A DNA stretch of 64,000 nucleotides from Pochonia chlamydosporia 170 (GCF_001653235.2 NC_035791.1:4960001-5024000); one strand, 5' to 3'; counted from the stretch's first letter, positions 36,101 to 47,695 are shown. Made by a program: numbers and translations. The notes: generated by a model from the letters alone, not told the origin.

Positions 36101-38500
36101 ATGAAACGATTCGGCAATTTAACCAAAGGCCTCCAGGCCCTCAATCCGTCGTTCAGGCTAGGGCCAAGACGTATCAGCCCTTCAGCACGCAATCAGTTTC
36201 AGCGCAACTTCTTTACTCAATCGAAAAAGACCACCACTGGCTCAAGTCTACCTGTCACAATTGTTGCCGGAACCTTGTTTATATGGTGGCTCTACCCATC
36301 CGATGACTTTGCAAAGCTTTCACCCCCGCGTCAGAAGAGGAGAAGAAAGTACTATGATGATGCCACCGATGTTGAAGAAGATGAAGACGACGAATATTAC
36401 GATGAAGACCAGCCGGAGACAGCGTGGGACAGCTTCGCAAAGCGCATCGAAAATGTCACGCTCATCACTGAGACCGAATGGGCCGCCTTTTCCGAAAGAG
36501 TGGCAGATATGATACTGCCGGATTGGTCAAAGCTCGTCCCAGGATATTTGCGAAAGCTTCAAAGAGAATTGTCAATGGCACCAGGTTCCCTGGCAGATGA
36601 GATCTGGGAAGAGGCCCACGACCCAGCAATCAATCCAGAAATTTCTTACACTGCTCACGTTCGCGTATCGTCGCAATTATGTGATGATGAGAAGGAGTTT
36701 CTTGCAAGGCGAAAGCGTGTCATACGAGTTGCCTTAGCCAAGTATCTTGGGCTCGACGAAAGTGATATTCACCCCAACGACGTGCCTACCATTGCCATGT
36801 GCGGATCAGGAGGTGGACTACGTGCGCTTGTGGCTGGCACAGGATCGCTGATAGCGAGTGATGAAGACGGTCTATTTGACTGTGTGACTTATACAGCCGG
36901 TGTCAGCGGATCATGTTGGCTACAAACGTTGCTGAACTCGTCTATATCCGGCGGCAACCTCAAGATGCTTCTGGAGCATCTGAAAAACAGGACATCGATT
37001 CACATCGCCTACCCACCCGTTGCCTTCCAGTCCCTGGTGTCATTACCCACCAGCAAGCCTCTGCTCAGTGGCCTCGTGGAGAAACTCCGGGGTGACCCCA
37101 AGGCTGACTTTGGTCTTGTCGATGTTTACGGGCTACTCCTCGGGGCTCGATTCTTGGTGCCAAAAGGCGAACTGGGCGTCAATGAAAGAGATTTCAAGCT
37201 GTCTAACCAGCGGGAAGTCATTAAACACGGAGACCGCCCACTGCCCATCTATACAGTAGTCCGACATGAGATTCCTCAGGCCGATCAGACGAGGTCTGAG
37301 CCCACAGAAAGGGAAAAGAAGCTAGCCAGGGAGGAACCATGGTTCCAATGGTACGAGATCACGCCTTATGAATTCTTTTGCGAAGAATTTGGGGCTGGCA
37401 TACCTACTTGGGCCATGGGACGCAAGTTCAACGACGGCAAAGATGTGCCGCCTGAAACTGGTTTTCATCTTCCTGAGATCCGAGTTCCTCTGCTGATGGG
37501 CATCTTTGGAAGTGCCTTTTGCGCAACGCTCAGTCACTACTACAAAGAAATCAAACCTCTGGTTCTCAGCATATCCGGACTAAGTGGCGTTGACCAGTTT
37601 GTGTCCGGCCGCGATGACGATTTGAGCAAAGTACACCCAATTGACCCTGCAACCATCCCCAACTTTGCCTACAAAATGAACGGCAAACTACCAGGCACAA
37701 CCCCCCAAAACATATATGAGCAGGAACACATCCAGCTAATGGACGCCGGCATGTCCAATAACCTGCCCATCTATCCCCTCCTCCGACCCGGTCGAGACGT
37801 GGACATCCTCATCGCATTTGACGCCTCTGCAGACATCAAAACCGACAACTGGCTCTCCGTAGCCGACGGCTACGCTCGTCAGCGCGGCATCAAAGGCTGG
37901 CCACTGGGAATCGGTTGGCCCAAAGCTGACGAGTCCGTTCAAGAAGCCACCAAGGAGCTCGCCGACGCAGAGGCATCCTCATCCCAAGAAGCTGCACAGC
38001 GACTCCAACAAGCCAAGCAGGAACAAGAGTCGCGCCGCAGGCTCGCCGGCCCCGCAGCCAAAGACCCCCAAGAAGACGACAAAGAAGCCAAATACAGCCC
38101 TGGGCACGAAGAAGCCGGCGACTTGGGCTACTGCACCGTCTGGGTCGGCACCACGCAAGAGCGTGCCCCAAATCCTCCTCCACCAGCTACGGCAATCAAC
38201 GACACCAACAAGTGGCAACTTTCGCAGCCAGACGCCGGTCTGGCAGTCGTGTATCTCCCCTTCCTTGCAAACGAAAAGGGACCGGACATCTCGCCTGGGA
38301 CAACTGATTTTCTGAGCACATGGAACTTTGTATACACACCCGAGCAGATTGACAGTGTGGTGAACCTCGCAAGAGCAAATTACGATGAAGGCAGGGACCA
38401 GATCCGGTCGACGGTGCGGGCCGTCTACGAGCGAAAGAAGCAGCAACGCGAGCAGGCTGAACGGAAACGTGTCCAAGGACTAGAGATTCTGAGTAGTTGA
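36101..38500 (+). CDS. plaA: cPLA2-type phospholipase, probably mitochondrial
   Basis: Releases fatty acid from phospholipids. A single exon encodes 799 residues with the group IV phospholipase A2 catalytic domain. The oxyanion glycine run GSGGGLRAL starts at 235, the nucleophile elbow GVSGS holds Ser269, and the catalytic-dyad Asp is Asp548 in MDAGMSNNLP. No C2 domain precedes it. The first ~45 residues are Arg/Ser-rich and free of acidic residues, like a mitochondrial presequence. One hydrophobic segment at about 49-66 and an acidic patch (VEEDEDDEYYDEDQ) follow. This architecture suits an inner-membrane-anchored enzyme, and an Aspergillus PlaA has been reported at mitochondria. Residues about 610-680 are Glu/Gln/Ala-rich and probably helical. 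The 3' end converges with mL44. Confidence 0.9.
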   Translation: MKRFGNLTKGLQALNPSFRLGPRRISPSARNQFQRNFFTQSKKTTTGSSLPVTIVAGTLFIWWLYPSDDFAKLSPPRQKRRRKYYDDATDVEEDEDDEYYDEDQPETAWDSFAKRIENVTLITETEWAAFSERVADMILPDWSKLVPGYLRKLQRELSMAPGSLADEIWEEAHDPAINPEISYTAHVRVSSQLCDDEKEFLARRKRVIRVALAKYLGLDESDIHPNDVPTIAMCGSGGGLRALVAGTGSLIASDEDGLFDCVTYTAGVSGSCWLQTLLNSSISGGNLKMLLEHLKNRTSIHIAYPPVAFQSLVSLPTSKPLLSGLVEKLRGDPKADFGLVDVYGLLLGARFLVPKGELGVNERDFKLSNQREVIKHGDRPLPIYTVVRHEIPQADQTRSEPTEREKKLAREEPWFQWYEITPYEFFCEEFGAGIPTWAMGRKFNDGKDVPPETGFHLPEIRVPLLMGIFGSAFCATLSHYYKEIKPLVLSISGLSGVDQFVSGRDDDLSKVHPIDPATIPNFAYKMNGKLPGTTPQNIYEQEHIQLMDAGMSNNLPIYPLLRPGRDVDILIAFDASADIKTDNWLSVADGYARQRGIKGWPLGIGWPKADESVQEATKELADAEASSSQEAAQRLQQAKQEQESRRRLAGPAAKDPQEDDKEAKYSPGHEEAGDLGYCTVWVGTTQERAPNPPPPATAINDTNKWQLSQPDAGLAVVYLPFLANEKGPDISPGTTDFLSTWNFVYTPEQIDSVVNLARANYDEGRDQIRSTVRAVYERKKQQREQAERKRVQGLEILSS

Positions 38501-38797
38501 ATATAATTCTGCAGATAGCATTTTGGATGTGGTAATTTACGGGATGCCGGAGTTTACAGGATGTCAAAACGAAAATAAATCTACTTTGTAATCGGCAGAA
38601 TTGCCTTGTTGTATTTTTTTCTCTGGAAACTCCCTTCAAAGTAGGAGTTTTAAACCAATTGTTCTACAGTGTATCTTAATGTACAGTGGCATGCTTTTTC
38701 CAGCCTTTCGACCCCTTGACAAGTACAACCATATCCTTTACATGAGCCCGCGTCCCCTGTCTTCCATGCCCCAGCGTCTCAGCATACTAGTGACGCA

Positions 38798-39973
38798 TTA
38801 AATGATTTCGCCAATGTCAATATGCGGTGCTTTCCAGGGCTTAGCACCCTCCTCCATCATGTCGCTCGGAACGCGGACCTTATTCCCCGGACTATACAAG
38901 TACCACGCCTTCAGCGAGTTCATAGACGCCTTGCGTCTGGCAATATCCAAGCTAGGGCCAGCACCCTCACCCAGCTTCTCCTTGCCGCTGTAAATACCGA
39001 CCACATAAACAGGCGTCCTCGACAATCGACCGGTTTCGCTCTCCAACCGAGCAACGGGGGCTTCGAACCCTTCTCTGGCGCAGAGCATGGCCAGCTCCCG
39101 CGTAGGCAGCTGGAACTGAAACAACGCCGACGGATCAAACTGTCTCGCTAGAATATGTGATGTGACGAACGACTTGGCTGCTTCCCGGCCGCTGTGGGTG
39201 TAAATCGATCCCACAACAGCCTGGACAAACGAACCAAACGCCTCGTTTTGCAGAGCGTGATAACCCTGCTCACCTGCCTGCCCCTTCTTGCTCAACGCAT
39301 CACCAAAGGCGTCGTCCAAAACAACACGACTGCTCACGCCGCGTCTGTAGGAACTATCCCGTCGCACCTCAGAGCGCACATAGCCCCATCGCGTACTGAC
39401 CAATTGCTCGCCATCCGCCTTCCATTGCAGCAGGCCCGGGTCGACCTCCTCGCCCGGAGCCGCCGCAGCCTCGACACCCCATCTCCTCGCAACTTGCTGC
39501 AGCGACTCCTGTCCAGCATACGCCCTCAGCGCCTCGTACAAAATGGTCATCGGTAAACGTGGCCACTTGCACACGAGGTACTCGAGCACATGGTAGTTTA
39601 TAATGGTGCTCCCCAAGAACGCCAAATTCGAATTGTTAAAGCTGCCATTCGTGTCCGCCGAGGGGGTAATCAGCGCCCTCGCAAGCGTCTGTAGCGGAAC
39701 CTTGGCAGACAGTGCCAACCGGGCGTGTAGGGCAGCTAGTTTTGCCGACTCGAGGCTTCGTTCGGGGGGTGGTGAAGGGGCGGCGTGGATTGTGTGTTCG
39801 GCGACGGCGAGGTCATCTGCGAGGTGTTCCGGCGCAATGGCAGCAGATGATTGGCATCGCAAGGATTGGAGGAACGGCTGTCTACTGGCTATGCTGATGG
39901 GTGCAGAGGAAGCTCTTGAGCTGGCTTGCAGCAGCTGCTTGCTGGACCATTGTGACACTCGTAACCTCTTCAT
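38798..39973 (-). CDS. mrpl3: Mitochondrial large-subunit ribosomal protein mL44
   Basis: Structural protein of the 54S mitochondrial subunit near the exit tunnel, 391 residues in one exon. The N-terminus to about 45 is basic and Ser-rich, a presequence. A catalytically dead RNase III-like domain covers about 90-300 (LAFLGSTIINYHVLEYL, then FGSFVQAVVGSIYTH). A double-stranded-RNA-binding domain covers about 305-375 (TPVYVVGIYSGKEKLGEG, IARRKASMNSLKAWYLY). The acidic residues of an active RNase III are not conserved, as is usual in mL44. It shares a 481-bp divergent promoter with the small inner-membrane protein gene at 40455. Confidence 0.93.
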   Translation of the reverse strand: MKRLRVSQWSSKQLLQASSRASSAPISIASRQPFLQSLRCQSSAAIAPEHLADDLAVAEHTIHAAPSPPPERSLESAKLAALHARLALSAKVPLQTLARALITPSADTNGSFNNSNLAFLGSTIINYHVLEYLVCKWPRLPMTILYEALRAYAGQESLQQVARRWGVEAAAAPGEEVDPGLLQWKADGEQLVSTRWGYVRSEVRRDSSYRRGVSSRVVLDDAFGDALSKKGQAGEQGYHALQNEAFGSFVQAVVGSIYTHSGREAAKSFVTSHILARQFDPSALFQFQLPTRELAMLCAREGFEAPVARLESETGRLSRTPVYVVGIYSGKEKLGEGAGPSLDIARRKASMNSLKAWYLYSPGNKVRVPSDMMEEGAKPWKAPHIDIGEII

Positions 39974-40454
39974 TTGGATGTCGAACGGGAACGCAAATTA
40001 GAAAGACAAAGTAACAGACACAAAAAGAAATTGAAAGTCTCCCCTTCCTCCAATTCAATTCGAGCAGCAGGTTATTGAATGCCGCCGACAGGGAAGGGTC
40101 GTGGTCGTCGAGAAGAGCGCGGATATATCAAAGCAAGTCCAAATTGGATCGTCGCGGAAAAAAGTTCTGCGGTTTGTACCGTGGTGGCCCCAGGCAAAGC
40201 ATAGAGTCGTGTGAGCGGCTCCTGGAAAAGGGTCTCCAGTGGCCTTGTGCACTCAAGTCCACCCTCGTTGCCTTTGACATGGATATCCGTCGGAATAACC
40301 GTCGGACCGGGAATCCACGGCTGCTCATTGCAGGTGGATGCCGCCCACGCCCAGGTTCTGGGGTCAGAGGATAAGATTGAAAGCTGGTTCACTGAAAAGA
40401 CGCAATTGCGCACCTCAATTCCATCCTCCTACGTCCGTTGGCAAGTCAATCAAA
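39974..40454. promoter_or_regulatory. Bidirectional promoter, mL44 / small mitochondrial protein
   Basis: 481 bp between two divergent start codons of genes whose products are both likely mitochondrial. No other gene is visible. Confidence 0.55.
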
Positions 40455-41009
40455 ATGGTGAGTGAGATCTAGTTATCTACCGGGGGATTGTAAGTGCACC
40501 AGCTAACCTGACACGCGTAGGGCGGTGGTGGAAAAGTACCGTAAGTCCTTGGCCGCGAGCACCCGATTGCGTCGACTACGATTCCCTGGATCAATCACGC
40601 CGATACAACTACATCTGTTCGATCAATCTGTGCATAGTTCTAATGTCCGCGTCTCCGACTTAATAGGTACCCCAAGCACGTCTGGTCGCCAGCTGGTGGT
40701 TGGTACGCTCAACCCGGCAATTGGAGAGCCAACACGCTCGTCGCCGCAGGCATCATGGTCGGCATCGTCGCCGTAACATGGAAATTCAGCGCCGAGAGAG
40801 AAACATGGGCTCGCAAGCCGGAGCCTGGAGAGTGGCACCCAAGCCGATAGTACGTCGAAGCGGCCCAAACTAACCCGAGCCTACACACGCGGTCCAATGT
40901 CTACGCTGAAGCAAGAGTGAGGCACTAACGTTGTCATAGCTGGTCAAAGCAATTGATTCAATGGGATAAGGAGGACCGGTTGAAGGAGCAGGCTAATGCG
41001 AAGGACTAG
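40455..41009 (+). CDS. Small single-pass mitochondrial protein, likely complex I accessory subunit
   Basis: A 91-residue protein assembled from four exons: 40455-40457 (ATG only), 40521-40540, 40667-40849 and 40940-41009. All introns have canonical ends (GTGAGT...GTAG, GTAAGT...ATAG, GTACGT...ATAG). The product begins MGGGGKVPYPKHVWSPAGGW, followed by a membrane segment (about 32-50, LVAAGIMVGIVAVTW). It continues with EPGEWHPSRYWSKQLIQW and a charged end. This GGG-PYPK-VWSP-GGW pattern matches a small fungal subunit of NADH:ubiquinone oxidoreductase as I remember it (a 6.6-kDa type subunit), so location in the inner mitochondrial membrane is expected. The subunit name is uncertain. All codon phases close exactly, which supports the model. 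Confidence 0.8.
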
Positions 41010-43491
41010 AGTGTTTGCAGTGACGGGAAACAAGGAAACCACCATGATAGAGATGGGAGCGGAAGACCGCTTGTGTATAAACTTGATCAGATCCAAAAAT
41101 ATTTCCATTACTTCTACGAATGATTGTTCGATGGCTTTGGTATCCCGGGTGCAACGCGTCAAATAAAGTAGCGCCTTTGGCATGTCCAGTTAGGTTGGTT
41201 TCGGGTTCTGGTCCGGAACTCCCAGCAGGAAGCTGAGAAGTGACGGGTTGAAGGTCTCTGCATAGGCTGATTTTCTTCAATTGTCTGTACACCAATTTCC
41301 ATGATTCTGCCTTGCCGTCTTCTCTGTACGCCAGCTGCGCAAACAAGCAATATTACGGTGCGAAGATGCAAATGCGGAGCAGTGTCACAGGCATGGAAAT
41401 GGTACGGAAACGGAGGACAAGGCCGCTGCCACATCACATGTACTGTGCAATACAGTGTCGACGCTCCGACGAATAGTGGCGTTTTCTCCATCATCTTCAA
41501 ATGGATGGATAGGGCAGGGTGTCTTGACGCTTTGGGGTTGTTTGCTGTTCAGTGAGTGGCGGCCAGTATTCAGCGCCATTTTGCCTTTGCCATTTTGGCT
41601 CAACGGTAAATCAGCTATCGACTGGTCAACACGCCACGTATTTGCCCATGGGTAAGTATACATTAGCAAGTCTTAGGTAGCAATTGTGAATAGCGCGATA
41701 TGCGGTACGGAGTACCTCGTGGTTGGTTGAATGACAAGATGCTTTCTGGCCGCCCAGTATAAACTTGTACTGGCCATTTGACGGTCAGGACTCAGGATAC
41801 GATAGGGACGAATGGGACACATCGATTACCTGAAGCTCTGCACGACGTGAGGCCCGTTGATAACTGGCTCAGCGTGTACGAAGTTGGATGTACGTTGATG
41901 GGGGTGTGAGTGATGTTTGCTTTGATTGGCATGGATTGGGCACTGCTGTGCAATGACTCCTGAGGTCTGGTTGGTGACATGGCTTGGGGCTGTCCAATTT
42001 GATATGTCCAGGCCCGCAGGCGATTATGGTGCAGGCGAGACGAGAAAGCTGATTCGAACCGACATGGAGCCAAACAGCTCAGAGGACATGGACTTTGAAA
42101 GCCGGGTACCGGATACGTCTGGTCCAAGTTGGCCGTATGTCTGGTACTTCATGTCGGCTTGTTCAGATCGGACTGGCACGGGATAGAATCGAATAGAAAG
42201 AGCGGGTGCCGCCTTCCATATCAGTGGGCAGAATGAAACCATCAATCCCTTTGTTGAGCATCAAATTCAAAACTGAGTGCAAGCTTGCGGCAGCTTAAAT
42301 TCAAGGGGACACTGTATAACAACAATCAAACTCTGCTAAAATAAACACTAAACTTACTTAAGTACATGTAGTTCTCTCAAACTTAGAAGCGGGCGCATGC
42401 ACAGTGCATGTCGGTGATGGAGGGACAACTTTGCAAGACCTTGTCAGTCAGAGTCTCAGAGTCACCTCAGCTGACAAACGTCATCCTCGGCCGCCCATCA
42501 AAGGACATATTCGCCCCACGCCAGCGTCCGACCCTCTATTGACAACAGCTGCTGGGCTCATCATCTTTCTCAAAATCTGGACCAACTCTTTTTCCAAAAT
42601 CCGCATCGCCACATTGGTGGTCTGGTTTGCCCATCATCCTTCTTGAGCGTCTCTTGTTTCCACCCCTCCTAGACCTCTTACCATTACAGGTTATTCCTTC
42701 TCCAGGTACGTACGTCTGGTAGTCGACAAACACCACACCATACGACCCAGTCTCTTGCCGCCTCCTCTATTCATGCCACTTCGCCATCGCTTGTGTCCCC
42801 CCAAGTTTACCAGACCAGACATGATATATCTTGCCGTGGGGATGCTGATGTGGATGCGGGTGCTCGGTTGCTCATGCTGCTACTGATGCTGATGCCCAAG
42901 GGCCCATGCATCCTTCCACTTTCATCCATCCCGGCATCTAGAACCCTACTTTGCTACTTGACTTGACCAGACTCTATTATACCTAATACCTGATACAATA
43001 TTTGCTGACGCGCATTCCCGCTATTGTACAGGACACACACACACACATACTTACACCGCATCGACACCACATCGACGCCATATCCCCTCATCTGCTACGT
43101 ACACCAAGCTACGTGTTGCCTTGTTCGCCCCTGGGCTCCTCCTTTGATCTTTCGTTTTCTTTGACGCCTTACATCCCCCCGACGCCGGCATAAGGCATAG
43201 AGTGCATAGAGCACCAGACATCCTGCAGGCACCTACCTACTCGGCTCTTCCATCCACACTTCCACCTGACACCATCTGCTTCTGCTTCTGAGATACATCA
43301 TACTCTGGCCTGCTCTGCTAATGCCAGCTACCACCTGGCAGATGAATGGTGTCAGCGACCAGAGCATCTAACCTAAACCGTCGTTTCGTTTGCCATCATT
43401 CACTCTGGCGTTCCGTGCAATCCGACTTGCTGGCCTCGCCGTAGGCTTAGGTCTAAGCGCACTCACTGCGTACCAGCGCAGCCAAGGCCAG
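41010..43491. other. Gene-free 2.5-kb spacer
   Basis: 3' flank of the small mitochondrial gene and a long upstream region of the RING gene. Contains GGTACGGAGTACC (41704-41716), a short CA run near 43033 and CT-rich leader-like DNA at 42640-43480. I see no convincing gene. Confidence 0.5.
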
Positions 43492-45312
43492 ATGGCTTCT
43501 CAAAGCCCTCGTGATGGCCATCTCGATGCTGCAGCCGGCCGTGAGGTGGTCTTTTGTCACGCCTGTTCCAACGAATGGTATCGCGAGGACCACGGACTGA
43601 TGTGCCCATATTGCGAAAGCGAAATTACAGAAATTGTACGTTGCAAATTGCTGCTACACTGAATCAAACAATATTTGTCAAATTGGCTAATACTCTTGTC
43701 TAGGTGAGCCCTGAGAATGACCCCCGACATATGGATGATTCGTCAGGTTCTACGTCTCCGGGATTGCCACCGCTACGATTTGCAGACGACTCAGACCCAG
43801 AGGAAGCAGATATAGAGGAGCATATGGGTCCGCACGGCTTTAGCTTCCGGAGGAGCACTCGAGCCGGTCCAAATGACATACATCACGATCCGTCGATCGA
43901 TCCAGTAGTGCAGCGGTTCCAGGATATAATACATAGCCTAGGTCAACCTCCTCGCCGAGCTCCGCCTATCAACTTGTTCGGCCGACCAGAAAACGATACC
44001 TTTGGACCCCCTCGAGTCCATCGTACTACATTCACATCCGGACCCTTCGGTGGAGGAACCGCATCGGTTACGATATTTACTACACCCGGGTTCGTGTCTC
44101 GCGGTGGTCCTGGTAGTGGTGGTATCGGTGGCGTTGGCGGCGATGGCGATGAGGAACCCTTACATCGGGGAAACATTGATCCTTTCCAAGCGTAAGTATC
44201 ACATTGTTGGAGTGGCAAGCACCCTGTTACACAGCTGCCGTTTTGTCTGCTTCGAATATTCAAGGCCACAGGAAGCTAACTTGGTCCCTAGCATCTTTTC
44301 CAATGTCATTCGTGATATGGGCCCGCCGGACCGGCCTGGTGAAGACAGTCCTCAACTTGGGATTGCTAGGGGTCTGCGAGAGATTCTGAATCTCTTGAAC
44401 ACGGGCAATACTAGGATGGGCGATGTTGTGTACTCTCAAGAGGTATATGATCAAATTCTCACAGGACTTGGGGAGATGTACGAGTCCAGCAACCGCCCTA
44501 CGAGAGTGTCAGATGAAAAAATCGACCAGTTGCAACGCACCACCGTGGACGAAGAATTCTTGAAGCCCGGAGGCAAAGAATGCTCGATCTGTTTAGAAGC
44601 AATGGAGCTGAATGACGTGGCTACAAATCTCCCCTGCAAGCATTGGTTTCACGATAAGTGTGTTGTGCCGTGGTTAAAGGTGGGCAATACATGCCCGGTT
44701 TGTCGAACCCCGGTTGAGGCGCCGGAGCAAGCACAAGAGAACAACAGACAAGGGAGCAGCACAGGCGGTGCCGCTGCATCTGGATCAAACAGCAATCCTC
44801 TTCATCCCAATGCCTCTACGCCAACTGCAAGTTTTAGCCGGCATAATTCGGATCAGACCCGAAGTCCTGGAAGTAGACCTACCGACGGCGCGGACACCCC
44901 CACGGGTAGAGCAGCGGCAGACATGGTTTCGTCAGTTAGTTTGGAACCCCAGCCTCGGCCATCCAATCCAAGCCAAAGCAGATTGAACGAGGCTCTCCGT
45001 AGCGTGGCAAACCTACAGCGAGAACAGAATCATGATAGACGGAATCGGGCAACCACCTCTGGGTTCAGCTATGACACGTCGCGACTGCAGCGTAGGACGT
45101 CGCACTCGCCCCCAAGTCCAAGGGCGACCAATTTGACAGAGCAGGGAGCTCGGATGCGACAAAGGAGCCCTTCCGAAAGTGACAGGCGAGGAAACGGAGA
45201 TCGAGAGCCTCGGCGACAATCTGGCGCGCTTAACTGGCTTCGAGAGCGATTGGGCGGTAGCAACGGAAGCGGAAGCACTCAAGGTCAAACCCGGGACCAG
45301 CAACAACCTTGA
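43492..45312 (+). CDS. RING-H2 E3 ubiquitin ligase, RNF115/126-like
   Basis: Probable cytosolic ubiquitin ligase acting on misfolded or mislocalised proteins, 550 residues. Exons are 43492-43635, 43704-44191 and 44292-45312. An N-terminal zinc ribbon has Cys22, Cys25, Cys38 and Cys41 (FCHACSNEWY...MCPYC), as in RNF115/RNF126. A Gly-rich linker and an unstructured region follow. The RING-H2 lies at 308-348 (CSICLEAMELNDVATNLPCK, HWFHDKC, CPVC). The C-terminal 200 residues are disordered, Ser/Arg-rich, ending SGALNWLRERLGG. The start is the first in-frame ATG; the frame stays open upstream to 43390 but only from non-ATG codons. Introns are 68 and 100 bp. Confidence 0.9.
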
Positions 45313-47339
45313 GGAGCCGATGTGTCGTACTTTTTCTTCTTTCGATTCCCTTTGGATGACGGTAGATCCGTATTTGATATCACAGCGATGGCCTTTGCGC
45401 TTGTTTTTCCATGTTTGTACACAACTCAGGTAACGGTTTGACACGAAATCCTCTGTGCACTTATCAGCCATTTCCTATTCATGTTGCACCTGTTTCTTTT
45501 GTTTTCTGAGAAGGGCGGACTCCCGGGAGGGTGTATTGGATCACATCGATAGGGTGCAATGGAGCGCCAAACCCTGATGATATAGAGCTCATGATGGGGC
45601 AGATTGCCAACAAGACTGGCTGATATCCGCAAAAGGACTAGGGTTTGAGCGGTTAAAACAGTGTGATACAGGTAAAAGCTGGCTCACTTGAATAGAGGTT
45701 ATGGCGACGCAGTCGTCCATAAGCTTTTGTAAGTTGGCATTTGGAACGGGCTGTGTTCTTCATTCTGCGGCCACAGGTTGGAAAGGGGCCAATTCATGTA
45801 GACAAGGCGTGTGGTCTTGGTCAACATGCGGGCTTATAGCTTGATAGGAATATATGAGAAACGATAGGATATCGTGTCCAAGACTTCTTCTCACCGTGTT
45901 GTTATTGTCAAATATCCAAATTCCCCAATTTTTGAGTTCAGGGTAAGTAAGATAGACTGATAAAGTTGCTTTGCCAATCCCCAGCACCATCATTCAGGCA
46001 TAAGGTTTCGTCGGATAAGAAGGTGTGAATTTGGTGGGATGTATCTTGCTTTTGCAGTTGTTGGACAACTTGTACCCATATCCCGGTTGTTCAATAGTTT
46101 GAGGCTATGTCTTGAAAGCATCAGCAATAACACCTATTGTCCATCACCTTTCCCTGATGGAATATAACACAAGCAACTCTAACTACAAATTCTCGAGCAA
46201 AAAATATCTCTGTATCGTCGAATAGTGCTTCGCCAGGTGTAAGGAGGGCTCTGATTTTGCGAGTGCGCCTCGACTCCGAGGCGTTGATCTTGGGTGCGTC
46301 GGATGATGGGTGCACATTGGGTTAGCCTAATCTCGATTTCTTCGTGGCCACGCATCTCGACGTGTTTCAGATGTAGTCTATCCAGTCAGTGCATTCTTCG
46401 GGTCTTTGGATTGCTGTTTTTGCCTTTGAACCATGACACGTGCGTCATCTTTGTTGAGGAAAGGCTCTAAGTTTCAGTGTGTTTGCGTTGACGTAGTCAA
46501 GCTATCAGGTTATTCCTTAGTTTCCTTCTTTAAGGTCTTATTATAATGCTCTGATACATGATTTGCTTCATGTTCTTGTCTTTTCTAACTGTGAGGGCGA
46601 CTCAAACAATAGCACCACATGATCAGCCTCTGATGAGTGCGTTGACGGTCGAAGGTCTGGTTGTGCAACGCACTAAACTGGGTGAGCAGCATTTCCATAG
46701 AGCATACATTAGTATGCGACGCCTCAACTACAAATTCAAACAGCTGCTGTATAGATGTATTATTAGAGTAAGCCACGGTAAGGTTTGCCGTGCTCCGAAT
46801 ATTGCATTTGCGTCTTAGTTTGTGAGGATACAGGTGCTAATATCTCAAGCATATGAACAGCCGAGAATAGATTCGCCCGGTTCAAGGAACATGCACGGAG
46901 TTTTATATCCATCGACCTAGGTTACCAACGCATTAACGAAACCTGCCATCAGGATGGCAGTCTATCATAAGCTGCAGCCGATAGCATCACAATTTGTGAC
47001 GATGCAAAGGATCCTTGCCCCTGAGATGTAGCGCGTCTATTCTACTATTACAAAAACTGCAGTTTTTCCATGTCTAAGAAAGCGGTCTGAAAAGGCGGAA
47101 ACGAACGGGAAGATGGACGACGATTTACATGAGGAGAGAAGACTTGGACTACGAGGAACGAAACCGAGCCTTAGATGCTAGTTTAAGACGTCAAAATTTG
47201 AGTAAATTAAACCTATCCAGTAGACTCTATAGACTCGTTTCTGACATCATTTTCCCATTGTGCTGTGCCACTAGTGCCAGTCTAGATGGCTCCGACGTAT
47301 TTGTAGTGAGCCAGATCGAAATTGCCTTTGGAATCTAAC
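45313..47339. other. Gene-poor region, left part
   Basis: 2.0 kb downstream of the RING gene without a supported gene. Frames are short, AT content is higher than around the housekeeping genes, and no transposon ends or long repeats are visible. Confidence 0.5.
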
Positions 47340-47695
47340 TCAACTGGGCTTCATATAACTCATGTCGCATAAACCGCTATCCGATATGCACGAACCAGCC
47401 TTGCATGCTTTGCATGATTGTTAGCCAACCATTCTCTCACCAGACAAGAAAGGATGATACATACTTCCTCGCCACAAGCAATCGCGCTTGGCGTCTTTGA
47501 AGTGGCACGGCCCGCCGTTTCCCATCGCCTTAACCATTATTAGCACATTGTATTATTTTTGTCTTGCTCGCATGGGGTGTTGCCAAGGCAGGAAGGGTTA
47601 CATACCTTGCAAGCTTCCTCAGCAGTCGCGGAGGTCTTGAAGGCGGTGCATGTCGTGACCGCGAGGTACAAGAGAGTAAGAACAGTAGGACGCAT
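47340..47695 (-). CDS. Small secreted cysteine-rich protein (hand-assembled, three exons)
   Basis: I assembled a 73-residue protein from exons 47695-47606, 47528-47465 and 47407-47340. Introns are 77 and 57 bp; both donors are GTATGT and the acceptors are TTAAG and CAAAG, with CTAAT and CTAAC branch-like sites. Residues 1-18 (MRPTVLTLLYLAVTTCTA) are a good signal peptide. The mature part has six cysteines at 29, 38, 47, 53, 58 and 65, spaced C-X8-C-X8-C-X5-C-X4-C-X6-C, with GNGGPCHF and GTCKAGSC. Such proteins are often effectors, antimicrobials or adhesion factors in fungi, but I recognise no named family. It stands alone in a gene-poor stretch. If intron 2 is not removed, the frame stops 14 codons later and half the cysteines are lost, which favours splicing. 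Confidence 0.6.

Noticed and set aside
43390..43491. N-terminal extension of the RING protein with a hydrophobic stretch
   Set aside because: The frame is open but begins only from a TTG codon; the first ATG is at 43492 and the zinc ribbon follows normally.
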